Positions 23,746 through 32,468 of a DNA stretch of 64,000 nucleotides are shown piece after piece; positions within the stretch are counted from its first letter, which is position 1, and every line of letters begins with the position of its first letter. The notes below the pieces were generated by a model. The model did no database searches. It was not told where the DNA came from and saw only the letters and a program-made list of their open reading frames with translations. This stretch comes from Cellulomonas sp. C5510 (GTDB lineage Bacteria > Actinomycetota > Actinomycetes > Actinomycetales > Cellulomonadaceae). Location of the stretch: assembly GCF_019797765.1 (NCBI RefSeq), contig NZ_CP081862.1:434001-498000 (forward strand), in the 5' to 3' direction. The position numbers and the translations under genes are program-made.

Positions 23746-25134
23746 GTGGCCTCCAAGCGCGACCTCGTCGAGGCGCAGACCTACAGCCGTCGCCGGCTGC
23801 TCACGGCGTTCACGAGCGGTGCGCCCGGCGGCCGGGAGCTCGAGCCCACCAAGCCGCTGCGCGGCGTCGTCGCCGGGGTGTCGCTGACCGTGCTGCTGGT
23901 GCTGGGCAGCCTCGGGCTCGGCCTGCTCAGCCCGTCCCTGCCGGACGGCTGGGACGACCAGTCGCTCGTCATCGTCGAGGACGACGGCAGCCGGTACGTC
24001 GGGATCCAGGGGACCCTGCACCCGGTGCTCAACGTGACGAGCGCGCGCCTGGTGCTCGACTCGGGCTCGTTCCACGTGGTCGACGTCGGCGAGGACGACA
24101 TCACCGACGCCCCCCGCGGGGCCACCATCGGCATCCCGGGAGCGCCCGACGAGCTCCCGCTCCCGAGCCGGCTCACCGCCACCGGGTGGGCGTCCTGCGT
24201 AACCCCGGACGGCGGCACGACCCTCGACCTCGACCCGGAGGCGCCGGCCCCGGACGTCGACCCCGACGCGGGGGTGCTGGTGGAGGTCGCCGGGGAGCTC
24301 CACCTCGTGGCCGGCGGCGTGCGTCACGCCGTCCCGGAGTCCGACGAGGCCGCGGTGCTGCGCGCGCTCGGCCTCGACACGGCCACCCCGGTCCAGGCGG
24401 GCGCCGACTGGCTGACGCTCTTCCCGCTGGGCTCCGACCTGGCGCCGCTGACCGTCGAGGGTGCGGGCGAGCCCGCGCTGCCGGAGGGCGGGCTGCCCGT
24501 GGACACGCGCGTCGGGACGCTGGTGGAGGTCACCGGGACCGGGGAGGGCGACCGGCGCTACGTCGTCGACGCCCGCGGCGAGCTGGCCCCGCTGAGCGAC
24601 CTCGCCTACCCGCTGTACCTGCTGGGCGCGGGCGACCTGGCGGCGGAGCCGCTGCGGGTGAGCGCCTCGGACATCGGGGAGGTCCGGACCTCGACGACGC
24701 CGGTCGCGCCCGCGGACCTGCCTGCGACCGTGCCGACGCTCCCCGCGATGGCCGGCCAGGTGCCGTGCGCGGTGCTCCGTACGGGTGACGACGGCGGCGT
24801 GGACCTCGTGCTCCGTGACGGCGACGTCGAGCCGGGCGTGCGCGTCGCCCCGGGCTCCGGTGCACTCGTGCGGGCGCAGACCTCCGAGGGCGGGACGGCG
24901 ACCGTCAGCCTCGTCGACGGTTCCGGGCGCGCGTACCCCGTGCCGGACGCGAGCGACGAGGTGCTCGCCCGGCTCGGCTACGAGCCCGAGGACGTGACGC
25001 CCGTGCCGCCGGCGTGGGCGGCACTGCTGCCGAGGGGGCCGTCGCTGACGGTCGAGGCCGCCGCCACGGAGGTGTCGGGCGCGACCGCCGCGTCGGGCGC
25101 GACCGCCGCGTCGGGCGGCGCCGGGGACTCGTGA
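23746..25134 (+). CDS. eccB: Type VII secretion protein EccB
   Basis: A 462-residue bitopic ESX membrane protein. The N-terminus carries the family hallmark SKRDLVEAQTYSRRRL, followed by one transmembrane helix (about residues 45-65) and a long periplasmic-type extracytoplasmic domain with repeat-like segments. The C-terminus contains an 18-bp tandem repeat (SGATAA twice). It starts with GTG 3 bases after eccD and overlaps mycP by 4 bases, so all three are coupled. Confidence 0.93.
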   Translation: MASKRDLVEAQTYSRRRLLTAFTSGAPGGRELEPTKPLRGVVAGVSLTVLLVLGSLGLGLLSPSLPDGWDDQSLVIVEDDGSRYVGIQGTLHPVLNVTSARLVLDSGSFHVVDVGEDDITDAPRGATIGIPGAPDELPLPSRLTATGWASCVTPDGGTTLDLDPEAPAPDVDPDAGVLVEVAGELHLVAGGVRHAVPESDEAAVLRALGLDTATPVQAGADWLTLFPLGSDLAPLTVEGAGEPALPEGGLPVDTRVGTLVEVTGTGEGDRRYVVDARGELAPLSDLAYPLYLLGAGDLAAEPLRVSASDIGEVRTSTTPVAPADLPATVPTLPAMAGQVPCAVLRTGDDGGVDLVLRDGDVEPGVRVAPGSGALVRAQTSEGGTATVSLVDGSGRAYPVPDASDEVLARLGYEPEDVTPVPPAWAALLPRGPSLTVEAAATEVSGATAASGATAASGGAGDS

Positions 25135-26417
25135 GCGGCGTGCCCGCCGGGCGTCGCCGGGCGGCCGCCGGGCTGGTCGGGGCGGCGCTGCTGCTCGCGC
25201 CCGCCGCGCAGCCCGCGTCCGCCGCACCTGCGTTCCCGGGTCGCGCTGCCGCCGTGCCCGCGACCGTCGCGACCGCCGCGCCCGACCAGCAGTGCACCCC
25301 CGATCGCGTCGCGTACTGCACCGAGCGGCCGCAGGCGCTCGCGCGGCTGTCCGCCGAACGTGCCTGGGACACCGCCACGGGCCGGGGCGTCCTCGTCGCC
25401 GTCGTGGACTCCGGGGTCGACGCCCGCAACGCGCACCTCGCGGACGCGGTGCAGCCCGGCGTGGACCTCGTCGCGGTCAGCGGCGACCCCGGCGGGCGCA
25501 CGGACACCGCGGGCCACGGCACCGCCGTCGCCGGCCAGATCGCCGCACGGCCCGTGGACGGCTCCGGCGTGGTCGGGCTGGCCCCCGACGCCGAGATCCT
25601 GCCGGTGCGCGTGTACTACGCCGACGACGACCGGGCGCGGGAGCAGGGCGTGGCGCCGGACGCCGGGCGGATCGCCGCCGGGATCGAGGCCGCCGTCGCC
25701 GCCGGGGCGCAGGTCGTCAACGTCTCGATGAGCACGCCCACCGACACCCCGGCGCTGCGCGACGCCGTCGCCCGGGCCACCGCCGCCGGCGCGCTCGTCG
25801 TCGCGAGCGCGGGCAACCGCACCACCAGCAGCGACGAGACGGACGGACCCCGGTACCCGGCGGCGTACGACGGCGCGCTCGCGGTCACCGCGGTCGACGT
25901 GGACGACGCGCCGTCCGCGGACGCGGTCCACGGGGAGCACGTGGACGTCGCCGCACCGGGGACGAACGTGCTGACGACCTACCACGCGGCCGGCGACTGC
26001 CTGCTGTCGGGCGAGAACGTCTCCACCAGCTTCGCGACGGCGTACGTCAGCGCGGCGGCGGCCCTCCTCGCGGAGCGGTACCCCGACGAGACCCCCGAGC
26101 AGTGGGCGCACCGCCTCGAGGTGACCGCCGCCCGCACGCAGCCCGGCGAGCGGGACGACCTGGTCGGCTGGGGCGTCGTCCGGCCCGCCGAGGCGCTGGG
26201 TTTCGTCGACGACGGCACCGCGGTCGGACCGCCGAGCCCCCTGCACGGCACCGACGCCGCCGCTACCCCCGAGCCGCGCACGATCGACGTGTCTCCGCGC
26301 ACGGACCCGCTGGCCGCCGCGCGCCGGGGCGCCACGTGGTGGGGGATCGCCGGGCTCGCGCTCGTGCTGCTGGCCGCCCTCGCGGGCCGCGTCGTCGGCC
26401 GCCGCCGGCGCCGCTGA
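25131..26417 (+). CDS. mycP: Canonical mycosin (type VII secretion-associated subtilase)
   Basis: A 428-residue membrane-anchored S8 protease. It has a signal peptide (about 1-32), a catalytic domain with Asp93 (VVDSGVD), His129 (GHGTAVAG) and Ser300 (STSFATAYVS), a linker and a C-terminal transmembrane helix (about 400-420) ending in a basic tail. The start GTG overlaps the eccB stop (GTGA). Its standard motifs contrast with the two divergent mycosins encoded at 17930 and 19520. Confidence 0.93.
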   Translation: MSGVPAGRRRAAAGLVGAALLLAPAAQPASAAPAFPGRAAAVPATVATAAPDQQCTPDRVAYCTERPQALARLSAERAWDTATGRGVLVAVVDSGVDARNAHLADAVQPGVDLVAVSGDPGGRTDTAGHGTAVAGQIAARPVDGSGVVGLAPDAEILPVRVYYADDDRAREQGVAPDAGRIAAGIEAAVAAGAQVVNVSMSTPTDTPALRDAVARATAAGALVVASAGNRTTSSDETDGPRYPAAYDGALAVTAVDVDDAPSADAVHGEHVDVAAPGTNVLTTYHAAGDCLLSGENVSTSFATAYVSAAAALLAERYPDETPEQWAHRLEVTAARTQPGERDDLVGWGVVRPAEALGFVDDGTAVGPPSPLHGTDAAATPEPRTIDVSPRTDPLAAARRGATWWGIAGLALVLLAALAGRVVGRRRRR

Positions 26418-26480
26418 CCCTCCCGCGCGCCGCGCCGTGCCGAGCCGCCGCACGGTGGTTCGTGGACGTGTCACGGGATC

Positions 26481-26906
26481 GTGCGGAACTGGACGTGGTG
26501 CGAAGGGCTCAGCCCCGCCTACCGCATGCAGGCGCCGGAGCGTGGGACGTGGTTGGAGCTGGGCGGTGATTCGACGGTCGGAGCCACGATCCTGGACCTG
26601 TCGGGTCGCCGTATCGACGCCGGTGAGCAGATCGACCAGTTCGTGTCGTCGGCTGAGCTGTGCTCGACGCTCATCGAGGCGGGCGAGGCCATCTCGGGCA
26701 TCGACGCCGGGGATTCCCGGGTCGTCGCGTGGCGCACACAGGACTCGGACGGCCACTGGGGTGAGTTCGCGGTGATGCCGCTCGACGACGCGCGGGTCCT
26801 GGCGGTGGGGTTCGAGACCGACGGGGATGACGCGCCCGCCGATCTCGACGACCTGATCCGGCTCGCCGAGCAGGGCGCGAGGCAGTTCCCGTCAGGCCGG
26901 GGCTGA
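26481..26906 (+). CDS. Hypothetical protein next to mycP
   Basis: A 141-residue soluble, acidic protein (many Asp and Glu, tail EQGARQFPSGRG) with no signal peptide or membrane segment. The family is not recognised. It lies 63 bases after mycP, before a gene on the other strand. Its start is uncertain: GTG 26481 is the longest, and ATG 26526 is possible. Small acidic proteins near ESX loci are sometimes immunity proteins, but no adjacent toxin is visible, so no function is proposed. Confidence 0.6.
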   Translation: MRNWTWCEGLSPAYRMQAPERGTWLELGGDSTVGATILDLSGRRIDAGEQIDQFVSSAELCSTLIEAGEAISGIDAGDSRVVAWRTQDSDGHWGEFAVMPLDDARVLAVGFETDGDDAPADLDDLIRLAEQGARQFPSGRG

Positions 26907-26932
26907 CCGCTCGCCGACTGCCCGCCGCGGGC

Positions 26933-27934
26933 TCAGCGCGCCGCGAGGTCCGCGAGCCGCAGCACCGACGCCCGCCGCGCCCGCACCCCGTCGACCGTGA
27001 GCAGCACGAGCGCGACCCACACCAGCCCGAAGCCCCACCACCGCGCGGGCGGCATCGTCTCGTGCAGGACGAGCACGCCGATGACGAGCTGCAGCACCGG
27101 TGCGAGGTACTGCAGGCTGCCGACGACGCTGAGCGGGAGGCGCCGGGCGGCCTCGCCGAACAGCAGCAGGGGCAGGGCCGTCGCGATGCCGGTGCCGGCG
27201 AGCGCGAGAGCGTGCCAGGTGCCGTCGGCGCTGAACGTCGCGTCGCCGGTGCCCTGGAGCCACACGAGGTAGACGGCTGACGCCGGCGCCAGCACGAGCG
27301 TCTCGGCCGCGAGCCCGGGCGCCGCCGCCACGCTGCGCCCGACGCGGTTCTTCAGCAGCCCGTACAGCCCGAACGACCCGGCCAGCGTGAGCGCGACCCA
27401 CGGCAGCCGACCGAGGCCGAGCGTGATGACGACGACGGCCGCGACCCCGAACCCGAGGGCGACCCACTGCAGCCGCCGCAGCCGCTCGCGCAGCACCAGG
27501 ACGGCCAGCAGGACGGTGACCAGGGGGTTGATGAAGTACCCGAGCGCCGCGTCGACGACGTGCCCGCTGAGCGCGGAGAACACGAACGTCAGCCAGTTGA
27601 CCGCGAGCAGCACGGCCGCGGCGGCGAGCAGAGCGAGGGTCCGGCCGGAGCGCAGCACGACGCCCAGGGCGCGCCACGTCCGCGTGACCGAGAGCACGGC
27701 AGCGCAGAACACGAGGGACCACAGCACGCGGTGGGCGACGATCTCGGTCGCACCCGACGGCTTCAGGAGCTCGAAGTACAGCGGAAGGACGCCCCACAGC
27801 AGGTAGGCGCCGGCGCCGGCGGCGAGCCCGCGGGGGTCGAGCGCCGCGGGGGCGGCGGGCGAGGAGGGCGGCGCGGGGGAGACGGCCGCGGTCGTGCTCG
27901 GGGCGGCGCCGGCCGCCGGGGACGGGGTGGTCAC
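26933..27934 (-). CDS. rarD: RarD-type EamA family transporter
   Basis: A 333-residue inner membrane protein with about 10 transmembrane helices in two EamA halves. RarD-like signatures are visible (AHRVLWSL, NWLTFVFS, GYFINPLVTVLL, RERL..LQW, YGLLKN). The first 35 residues are a Pro/Ala-rich tail. The substrate is not known; E. coli RarD was named from chloramphenicol sensitivity. It stands alone, convergent with the gene at 26481. GTG 27934 is taken as start. Confidence 0.85.
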   Translation of the reverse strand: MTTPSPAAGAAPSTTAAVSPAPPSSPAAPAALDPRGLAAGAGAYLLWGVLPLYFELLKPSGATEIVAHRVLWSLVFCAAVLSVTRTWRALGVVLRSGRTLALLAAAAVLLAVNWLTFVFSALSGHVVDAALGYFINPLVTVLLAVLVLRERLRRLQWVALGFGVAAVVVITLGLGRLPWVALTLAGSFGLYGLLKNRVGRSVAAAPGLAAETLVLAPASAVYLVWLQGTGDATFSADGTWHALALAGTGIATALPLLLFGEAARRLPLSVVGSLQYLAPVLQLVIGVLVLHETMPPARWWGFGLVWVALVLLTVDGVRARRASVLRLADLAAR

Positions 27935-28020
27935 GAGCAGACGCTAACGCCCTCCGGGGACAGTGCCGGCACCTGCCGGGCCGGGCCTCGGAGAACGGCA
28001 GGAAGTCGCGCACCTCCGGC

Positions 28021-28042
28021 AGAGGTTAGGCCGTCCTACACT
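28021..28042 (+). promoter_or_regulatory. Promoter of the ferredoxin reductase gene with IdeR/DtxR-like box
   Basis: TACACT (28037-28042) is a -10 candidate. It overlaps AGAGGTTAGGCCGTCCTAC (28021-28039), which matches 13 of 19 positions of the iron-box consensus TTAGGTTAGGCTAACCTAA. The overlap would allow repression by an iron-dependent regulator. The half-sites TTAGG and CCTA are the best part of the match. Confidence 0.35.
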
Positions 28043-28142
28043 GGCAGTGTCATCCTGTGCGCGCCGCGCCGGGCTCCGGCCGGGACGTCCTCCCGACGCC
28101 GCCGGGGCCGTGCCGCGCCGGGACCTCGGAGGAAGGACCTGC

Positions 28143-29540
28143 GTGAGCTCGAACCGCCCTGTCCGTGTGGCCGTCGTCGGTGCCGGACCCGCCGGGATCT
28201 ACGCGTCGGACATCCTGTCCCGCTCCGGCCTGGACGTGTCCATCGACCTGATCGAGAGGCTGCCCGCGCCGTTCGGTCTGGTCCGGTACGGCGTGGCGCC
28301 CGACCACCCGCGGATCAAGCAGATCATCGTCGCCCTGCACAAGGTGCTGGAGCGCGGTGACATCCGGCTGATCTGCAACGTGGACTACGGCGAGGACCTC
28401 AAGCTCGACGACCTGCGCCGGCACTACGACGCCGTGATCTTCGCGACGGGCGCGATCAAGGACGCGGACCTGCCGATCCCGGGCATCGACCTGGAGGGGT
28501 CGTTCGGCGCCGCGGACTTCGTGTCCTGGTACGACGGCCACCCGGACGTCCCGCGCACCTGGCCGCTGACCGCGCAGCACGTCGCGGTGCTCGGCGCGGG
28601 CAACGTGGCGCTCGACGTCGCCCGCATGCTCGCGAAGCACGCCGACGACCTGCTGCCGACCGAGGTCCCGCAGAACGTCTACGACGGCCTGAAGGCCAGC
28701 CCGGTCACCGACGTGCACGTGTTCGCCCGGCGCGGCCCGGCGCAGGCCAAGTTCTCCCCGCTGGAGCTGCGCGAGCTCGGGCACGTGCCGGACGTCGACG
28801 TCGTCGTCTACCCGGAGGACTTCGACTTCGACGAGGGCTCCATGGCGGCGATCCACTCGTCGAACCAGACGAAGCAGGTCGTCAAGACCCTGACCGACTG
28901 GACGCTCAAGGAGCCGGAGGAGCTCACCGCGAGCCGCCGCATCCACCTGCACTTCCTGCACAGGCCCGTCGAGGTGCTCGGCGAGGACGGCCACGTGGTC
29001 GGCCTGCGGACGGAGCGCACGGCGCTGGCCGGCGACGGCACGGTCGCCGGCACCGGGCAGACGCACGACTGGCCGGTCGAGGCCGTGTACCGGGCGGTCG
29101 GGTACTTCGGTTCCCCGCTGGTGGACGTGCCCTTCGACGAGGCGGCGGGGGTCATCGCGAACCGCGAGGGCCGGGTCGTGGACGTCGACGGCGAGCCCGT
29201 GCCGGGCGTCTACACCACCGGCTGGATCAAGCGCGGGCCGGTCGGCCTCATCGGGCACACCAAGTCCGACGCGAGCGAGACGATCCGGCACCTCGTCGAG
29301 GACGCCGGCGACGTCAGCGACCTGGGCAACCCGTTCCTCTCCGCCGCGGAGCCCGACCCGCAGTCGGTCCTCGACCTGCTGACCGCGCGGGGTGCCCGCC
29401 CGATCCACTGGGCCGGCTGGGAGCTGCTCGACGCGTACGAGCGCTCGCTCGGCGAGCCGCACGGTCGCGATCGCGTCAAGGTCGTGCCGCGCGAGGAGAT
29501 GGTCCGCATCGCCCTCGCCCAGGCGGCCGGCGAGGCCTGA
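28143..29540 (+). CDS. Ferredoxin-NADP reductase (FprA / adrenodoxin reductase type)
   Basis: FAD enzyme that transfers electrons between NADPH and ferredoxin. The 465-residue protein has the FAD-binding GAGPAGIYASD near residue 12, and the NADPH-binding GAGNVALDVAR near residue 155. It also has the conserved PFGLVRYGVAPDHP and the C-terminal TGWIKRGPVGLIGHTKSDA of FprA-like reductases. GTG 28143 has GGAAGG about 6 bases upstream. A promoter with a possible iron box lies about 100 bases upstream. Ferredoxin itself is not encoded nearby. Confidence 0.93.
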   Translation: MSSNRPVRVAVVGAGPAGIYASDILSRSGLDVSIDLIERLPAPFGLVRYGVAPDHPRIKQIIVALHKVLERGDIRLICNVDYGEDLKLDDLRRHYDAVIFATGAIKDADLPIPGIDLEGSFGAADFVSWYDGHPDVPRTWPLTAQHVAVLGAGNVALDVARMLAKHADDLLPTEVPQNVYDGLKASPVTDVHVFARRGPAQAKFSPLELRELGHVPDVDVVVYPEDFDFDEGSMAAIHSSNQTKQVVKTLTDWTLKEPEELTASRRIHLHFLHRPVEVLGEDGHVVGLRTERTALAGDGTVAGTGQTHDWPVEAVYRAVGYFGSPLVDVPFDEAAGVIANREGRVVDVDGEPVPGVYTTGWIKRGPVGLIGHTKSDASETIRHLVEDAGDVSDLGNPFLSAAEPDPQSVLDLLTARGARPIHWAGWELLDAYERSLGEPHGRDRVKVVPREEMVRIALAQAAGEA

Positions 29541-29597
29541 CCCGCCCACCCGGGCCAGTCCGCGTCCCCACACCGTCACCTGCTCGCCCACCGGGAC

Positions 29598-29655
29598 CCG
29601 TTCGGATCCGTTCGCACCGACACGCTGGGTGTGTCCGGCCGTTCGGATCCGATCG
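29598..29655. repeat. Palindromic intergenic repeat, copy 1
   Basis: Two TTCGGATCCG cores 41 bases apart (29601-29610 and 29642-29651) with TTCGCACCGACACG after the first. A second copy with the same spacing lies at 40959-41016. The cores are palindromic and can also pair with each other. Both copies lie between convergent genes, so they may act as bidirectional terminators or be REP-like elements. Confidence 0.7.
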
Positions 29656-29659
29656 CGCG

Positions 29660-29748
29660 GACAGGCAGGCAGACAGGCAGACAGACAGACAGGCAGGCAG
29701 ACAGACAGGCAAACAGACAGACAGGCAAACAGACAGGCAGGCAGGCAG
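29660..29748. repeat. Tetranucleotide microsatellite (CAGA/CAGG)
   Basis: About 89 bases of imperfect ACAG/GCAG/GCAA tetranucleotide repeats, roughly 22 units, between the stop of the ferredoxin reductase gene and the end of an ABC ATPase gene on the other strand. It is noncoding: translated frames give only CLSV-type repeats. Confidence 0.9.
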
Positions 29749-29796
29749 CCGGCCGCAGCCGGGGGCCGGGGTCGCGTGGGCGGCCCGTGCCGGGGG

Positions 29797-30594
29797 TCAG
29801 GCCGTGAAGCGCCGGAGGAACTCGCGCGTGCGGGCCTCGCGGGGGTCGACGAGCACCTGCTCGGCCGGCCCCCGCTCGTGCACCCGGCCCGCGTGCAGGA
29901 AGCACACCTCGTCGGCGACGTGCCGGGCGAAGGCCATCTCGTGCGTGGCGACCACCATCGTCGTGCCCTCGTCCTTGAGCTCGCCGAGCAGGTCCAGCAC
30001 CTCGCCGACCAGCTCCGGGTCGAGGGCGCTCGTCACCTCGTCGAGCAGCATGAGGGCCGGCTGCGTCACGAGCGCCCGGGCGATGGCGACGCGCTGCTGC
30101 TGACCGCCCGACAGCTCGTCGGGGAACGCCCCCGCCTTCGCGCCGAGCCCGACCCGCTCCAGCATCGCGGCCGCACGGTCACGGGCCTCCGCGCGCGGCA
30201 CCCGGTGGACGAGCCGCGGCGCCAGCGCCACGTTGTCGAGCACCCGCAGGTGCGGGAACAGGTTGTACGCCTGGAAGACCATGCCGATCCGCGAGCGCAC
30301 CGCGTTCGCGTCGACGCGCGGGTCGGTGACCTCCTGGCCGTCGACCTCGATGACGCCGTCGTCGACCTCCTCGAGCAGGTTGATGCAGCGCAGCAGCGTC
30401 GACTTCCCGGAGCCGGAGGCGCCGATCAGCACGACGACCCGGTGCTCCGCGACGTCGAGCGAGAGGTCGTCGAGGACGACGTGGTCGCCGAACGCCTTGC
30501 GCACCCCGTCGACGCGCAGCAGCGGGGCACCCGGCGCCCCGGTCCGGTCCCCGCCCACCGCACCGCCGGCGGTCACCGCGTCGCGCCCGCTCAC
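29797..30594 (-). CDS. Polar amino acid ABC transporter, ATP-binding protein
   Basis: A 265-residue ATPase with Walker A GASGSGKST, Q-loop QAYNLFPHL, signature LSGGQQQR and Walker B followed by DEVTSALD, typical of the GlnQ/HisP family. It drives uptake together with the permease and lipoprotein encoded just upstream. GTG 30594 overlaps the permease stop by 4 bases. The first 25 residues are a variable Gly-rich extension. Confidence 0.92.
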   Translation of the reverse strand: MSGRDAVTAGGAVGGDRTGAPGAPLLRVDGVRKAFGDHVVLDDLSLDVAEHRVVVLIGASGSGKSTLLRCINLLEEVDDGVIEVDGQEVTDPRVDANAVRSRIGMVFQAYNLFPHLRVLDNVALAPRLVHRVPRAEARDRAAAMLERVGLGAKAGAFPDELSGGQQQRVAIARALVTQPALMLLDEVTSALDPELVGEVLDLLGELKDEGTTMVVATHEMAFARHVADEVCFLHAGRVHERGPAEQVLVDPREARTREFLRRFTA

Positions 30595-31490
30595 CGCATC
30601 GCCCCCGCCCCGGCGAGCCCCGCCTGCGACCCGAGCCAGCCGCTGCGCCGGGCGAGCGCGTCGGTGAACCGGGTCAGCGGGATGGTGAGCAGCACGAACA
30701 GCACGCCCGCGACGACGTAGGGCGTGAAGTTGGCGTAGGTGGCGGTCTGGATCTGCGCGGCGCGGACCGCGTCGACGGCCCCGAGGATCGAGATGAGGCC
30801 GGAGTCCTTGGACAGCGCCACCAGGTCGTTCAGCAGCGGCGGGACCACCCGGCGCCACGCCTGCGGCAGCACGACGTGCCGGAGGGTCTGCCCGCGCGTC
30901 AGGCCGAGGGACCGGGCGGACGCGATCTGCGAGGGGTGCACGGACTCGATGCCGGCGCGGAACACCTCGGCGACGTACGCCGAGTACGTCAGCACGAGAG
31001 CGAGCCCGCCGAGCACCACGGCGGACGTCGGGATGCCCTGGAGCCGGAGCCCGGGGAGCCCGAACCCGACGAGCAGCAGCACGAGGATGAGCGGCAGCCC
31101 GCGGAACACGTCGACGTACCCGGTCGCGAGCGCCCGCAGCGGGAAGAACGCCGGCCCGCGGAGCGTCCGCGCGAGGGCCAGGAGCATCGCGACCACGACG
31201 ATGAGCACGGCGCACACGGCCATGACGCGCACGTTGAGCCACAGCCCCTCGGCGATCTTCGGCAGCGACGCCCACGCCACGTCCGGGTCGAGGAACGACT
31301 GCCGCACCCGCGGCCAGCCGGGCGACGACACGAGGCCGAGCACGGCGAGCCCCGCCACGACGACCGTGCTCACGAGGGCCACGAGGGTCGAGCGGCGGGT
31401 CTGCGTGCGCCGGTACGCGTCCCGGTCGCGCTGCCGCTCGGACGGCACCCACGCGGGGCGGGCGCCGTCCGGCGGCGTCGTCGGGATCAC
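30591..31490 (-). CDS. Polar amino acid ABC transporter, permease
   Basis: A 299-residue inner membrane permease with the HisM/GlnP-type domain (about 90-290). The EAA loop is visible as SARSLGLTRGQTLRHVVLPQAWRR-like text near residues 195-220. The N-terminus has an extra hydrophobic helix after a charged segment, as in fused or extended permeases. Translation is coupled to the solute-binding protein (GTGA) and to the ATPase. The substrate is probably an amino acid. Confidence 0.9.
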   Translation of the reverse strand: MIPTTPPDGARPAWVPSERQRDRDAYRRTQTRRSTLVALVSTVVVAGLAVLGLVSSPGWPRVRQSFLDPDVAWASLPKIAEGLWLNVRVMAVCAVLIVVVAMLLALARTLRGPAFFPLRALATGYVDVFRGLPLILVLLLVGFGLPGLRLQGIPTSAVVLGGLALVLTYSAYVAEVFRAGIESVHPSQIASARSLGLTRGQTLRHVVLPQAWRRVVPPLLNDLVALSKDSGLISILGAVDAVRAAQIQTATYANFTPYVVAGVLFVLLTIPLTRFTDALARRSGWLGSQAGLAGAGAMR

Positions 31491-32332
31491 TTCAGGACGG
31501 GAGCGCCGGCCGCGTCGGTCAGCCACTCGGCCTCGAGGTCGGCGAGCGTGCCGTCCTCGCGCAGCGCGTCGACGGCGTCCGTGACGGGGCCGGTCAGCGC
31601 CGAGCCCTTGTCGAGGACGAGGCCGAGCTGGTCCGGGTCGTCGCCCGCGGGCAGCTGCCCGACGAGGACGCCGCCGTCGAGCTCGGCCGCCGTGATGTAC
31701 AGCGCGGTGGGCAGGTCCACGACGATCGCGTCGACCAGGCCGGACTGCAGCGCCTGCTTGACCTGGTCGTTGTCGTTGAACACCTGGATGTCGGTGGCCG
31801 GGTCGATCGACTCCTGCGCCACCGCGAGGCTGGTGGTCCCGACCATCGCGCCGATCCTCGCGTCCCGGAGGTCCGCGAGGGAGGACGCGTCGTCGACCGG
31901 GCTGCCCTCCACGGTCACGACGGCCTGCGCGGTGTCGTAGTACGACGAGGAGAAGTCGAGGTTCTCGGCGCGCTCCGGGCTGATCGACACCTGGTTGATC
32001 GCGACGTCGAAGGACTTGGCGCCCGGGGCGATGATCTGGTCGAACGTCACCGGGACCCACGTGACGTGGTCGGCGTCGAAGCCGAGCTCCGCGGCCACGG
32101 CGTACGCGACGGCAGACTCGAAGCCCTTGCCGGTGGACGGGTCGTTGTCGACGATCCACGGCTCGTAACCGGGGTCGGACGTGCCGATGGTGAGGACCCC
32201 GTCGGTCAGGGTGTCGAGCGAGCCGTCGGCGGCGGGCGAGCCGGACGCGGCGGGCTCCTTGTCGGCGGGGGCGCACGCGGCGAGCGCCAGGGCGCTCGCA
32301 GCGGCCAGGGCGATCAGGCGGGCGGTGCGCAC
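31487..32332 (-). CDS. Amino acid ABC transporter, substrate-binding lipoprotein
   Basis: A 281-residue extracellular binding protein of SBP family 3. The signal peptide ends in the lipobox LAAC with Cys20 as lipidation site, followed by an Ala/Ser/Pro spacer. Conserved SBP-3 blocks are TIGTSDPGYEPW, GFESAVAYAVAAELG and FDVAINQVSISPERA. GTG 32332 is chosen because it gives a standard signal peptide and has GGAG upstream; the longer frame adds an unsupported Arg/Pro-rich stretch. It is the first gene of the operon. Confidence 0.92.
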   Translation of the reverse strand: MRTARLIALAAASALALAACAPADKEPAASGSPAADGSLDTLTDGVLTIGTSDPGYEPWIVDNDPSTGKGFESAVAYAVAAELGFDADHVTWVPVTFDQIIAPGAKSFDVAINQVSISPERAENLDFSSSYYDTAQAVVTVEGSPVDDASSLADLRDARIGAMVGTTSLAVAQESIDPATDIQVFNDNDQVKQALQSGLVDAIVVDLPTALYITAAELDGGVLVGQLPAGDDPDQLGLVLDKGSALTGPVTDAVDALREDGTLADLEAEWLTDAAGAPVLK

Positions 32333-32468
32333 GGTGCTCTCCAAGGGGGTCCGGGGCGGGGTTCGACGACGTGCGGGGTCAGGGTAGGGGAACCAGTGCG
32401 CCCGCCGCGGCGTTGTCCTCCACGCGGGACGAGTCGACCGACCCGCGTGGAGCACCGAGAGGACGGAC

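Noticed and set aside
29476..29905. Small open frames over the CAGA/CAGG repeat
   Set aside because: They translate to repeated CLSV or CLPV units, produced by the microsatellite itself; no start context supports them.
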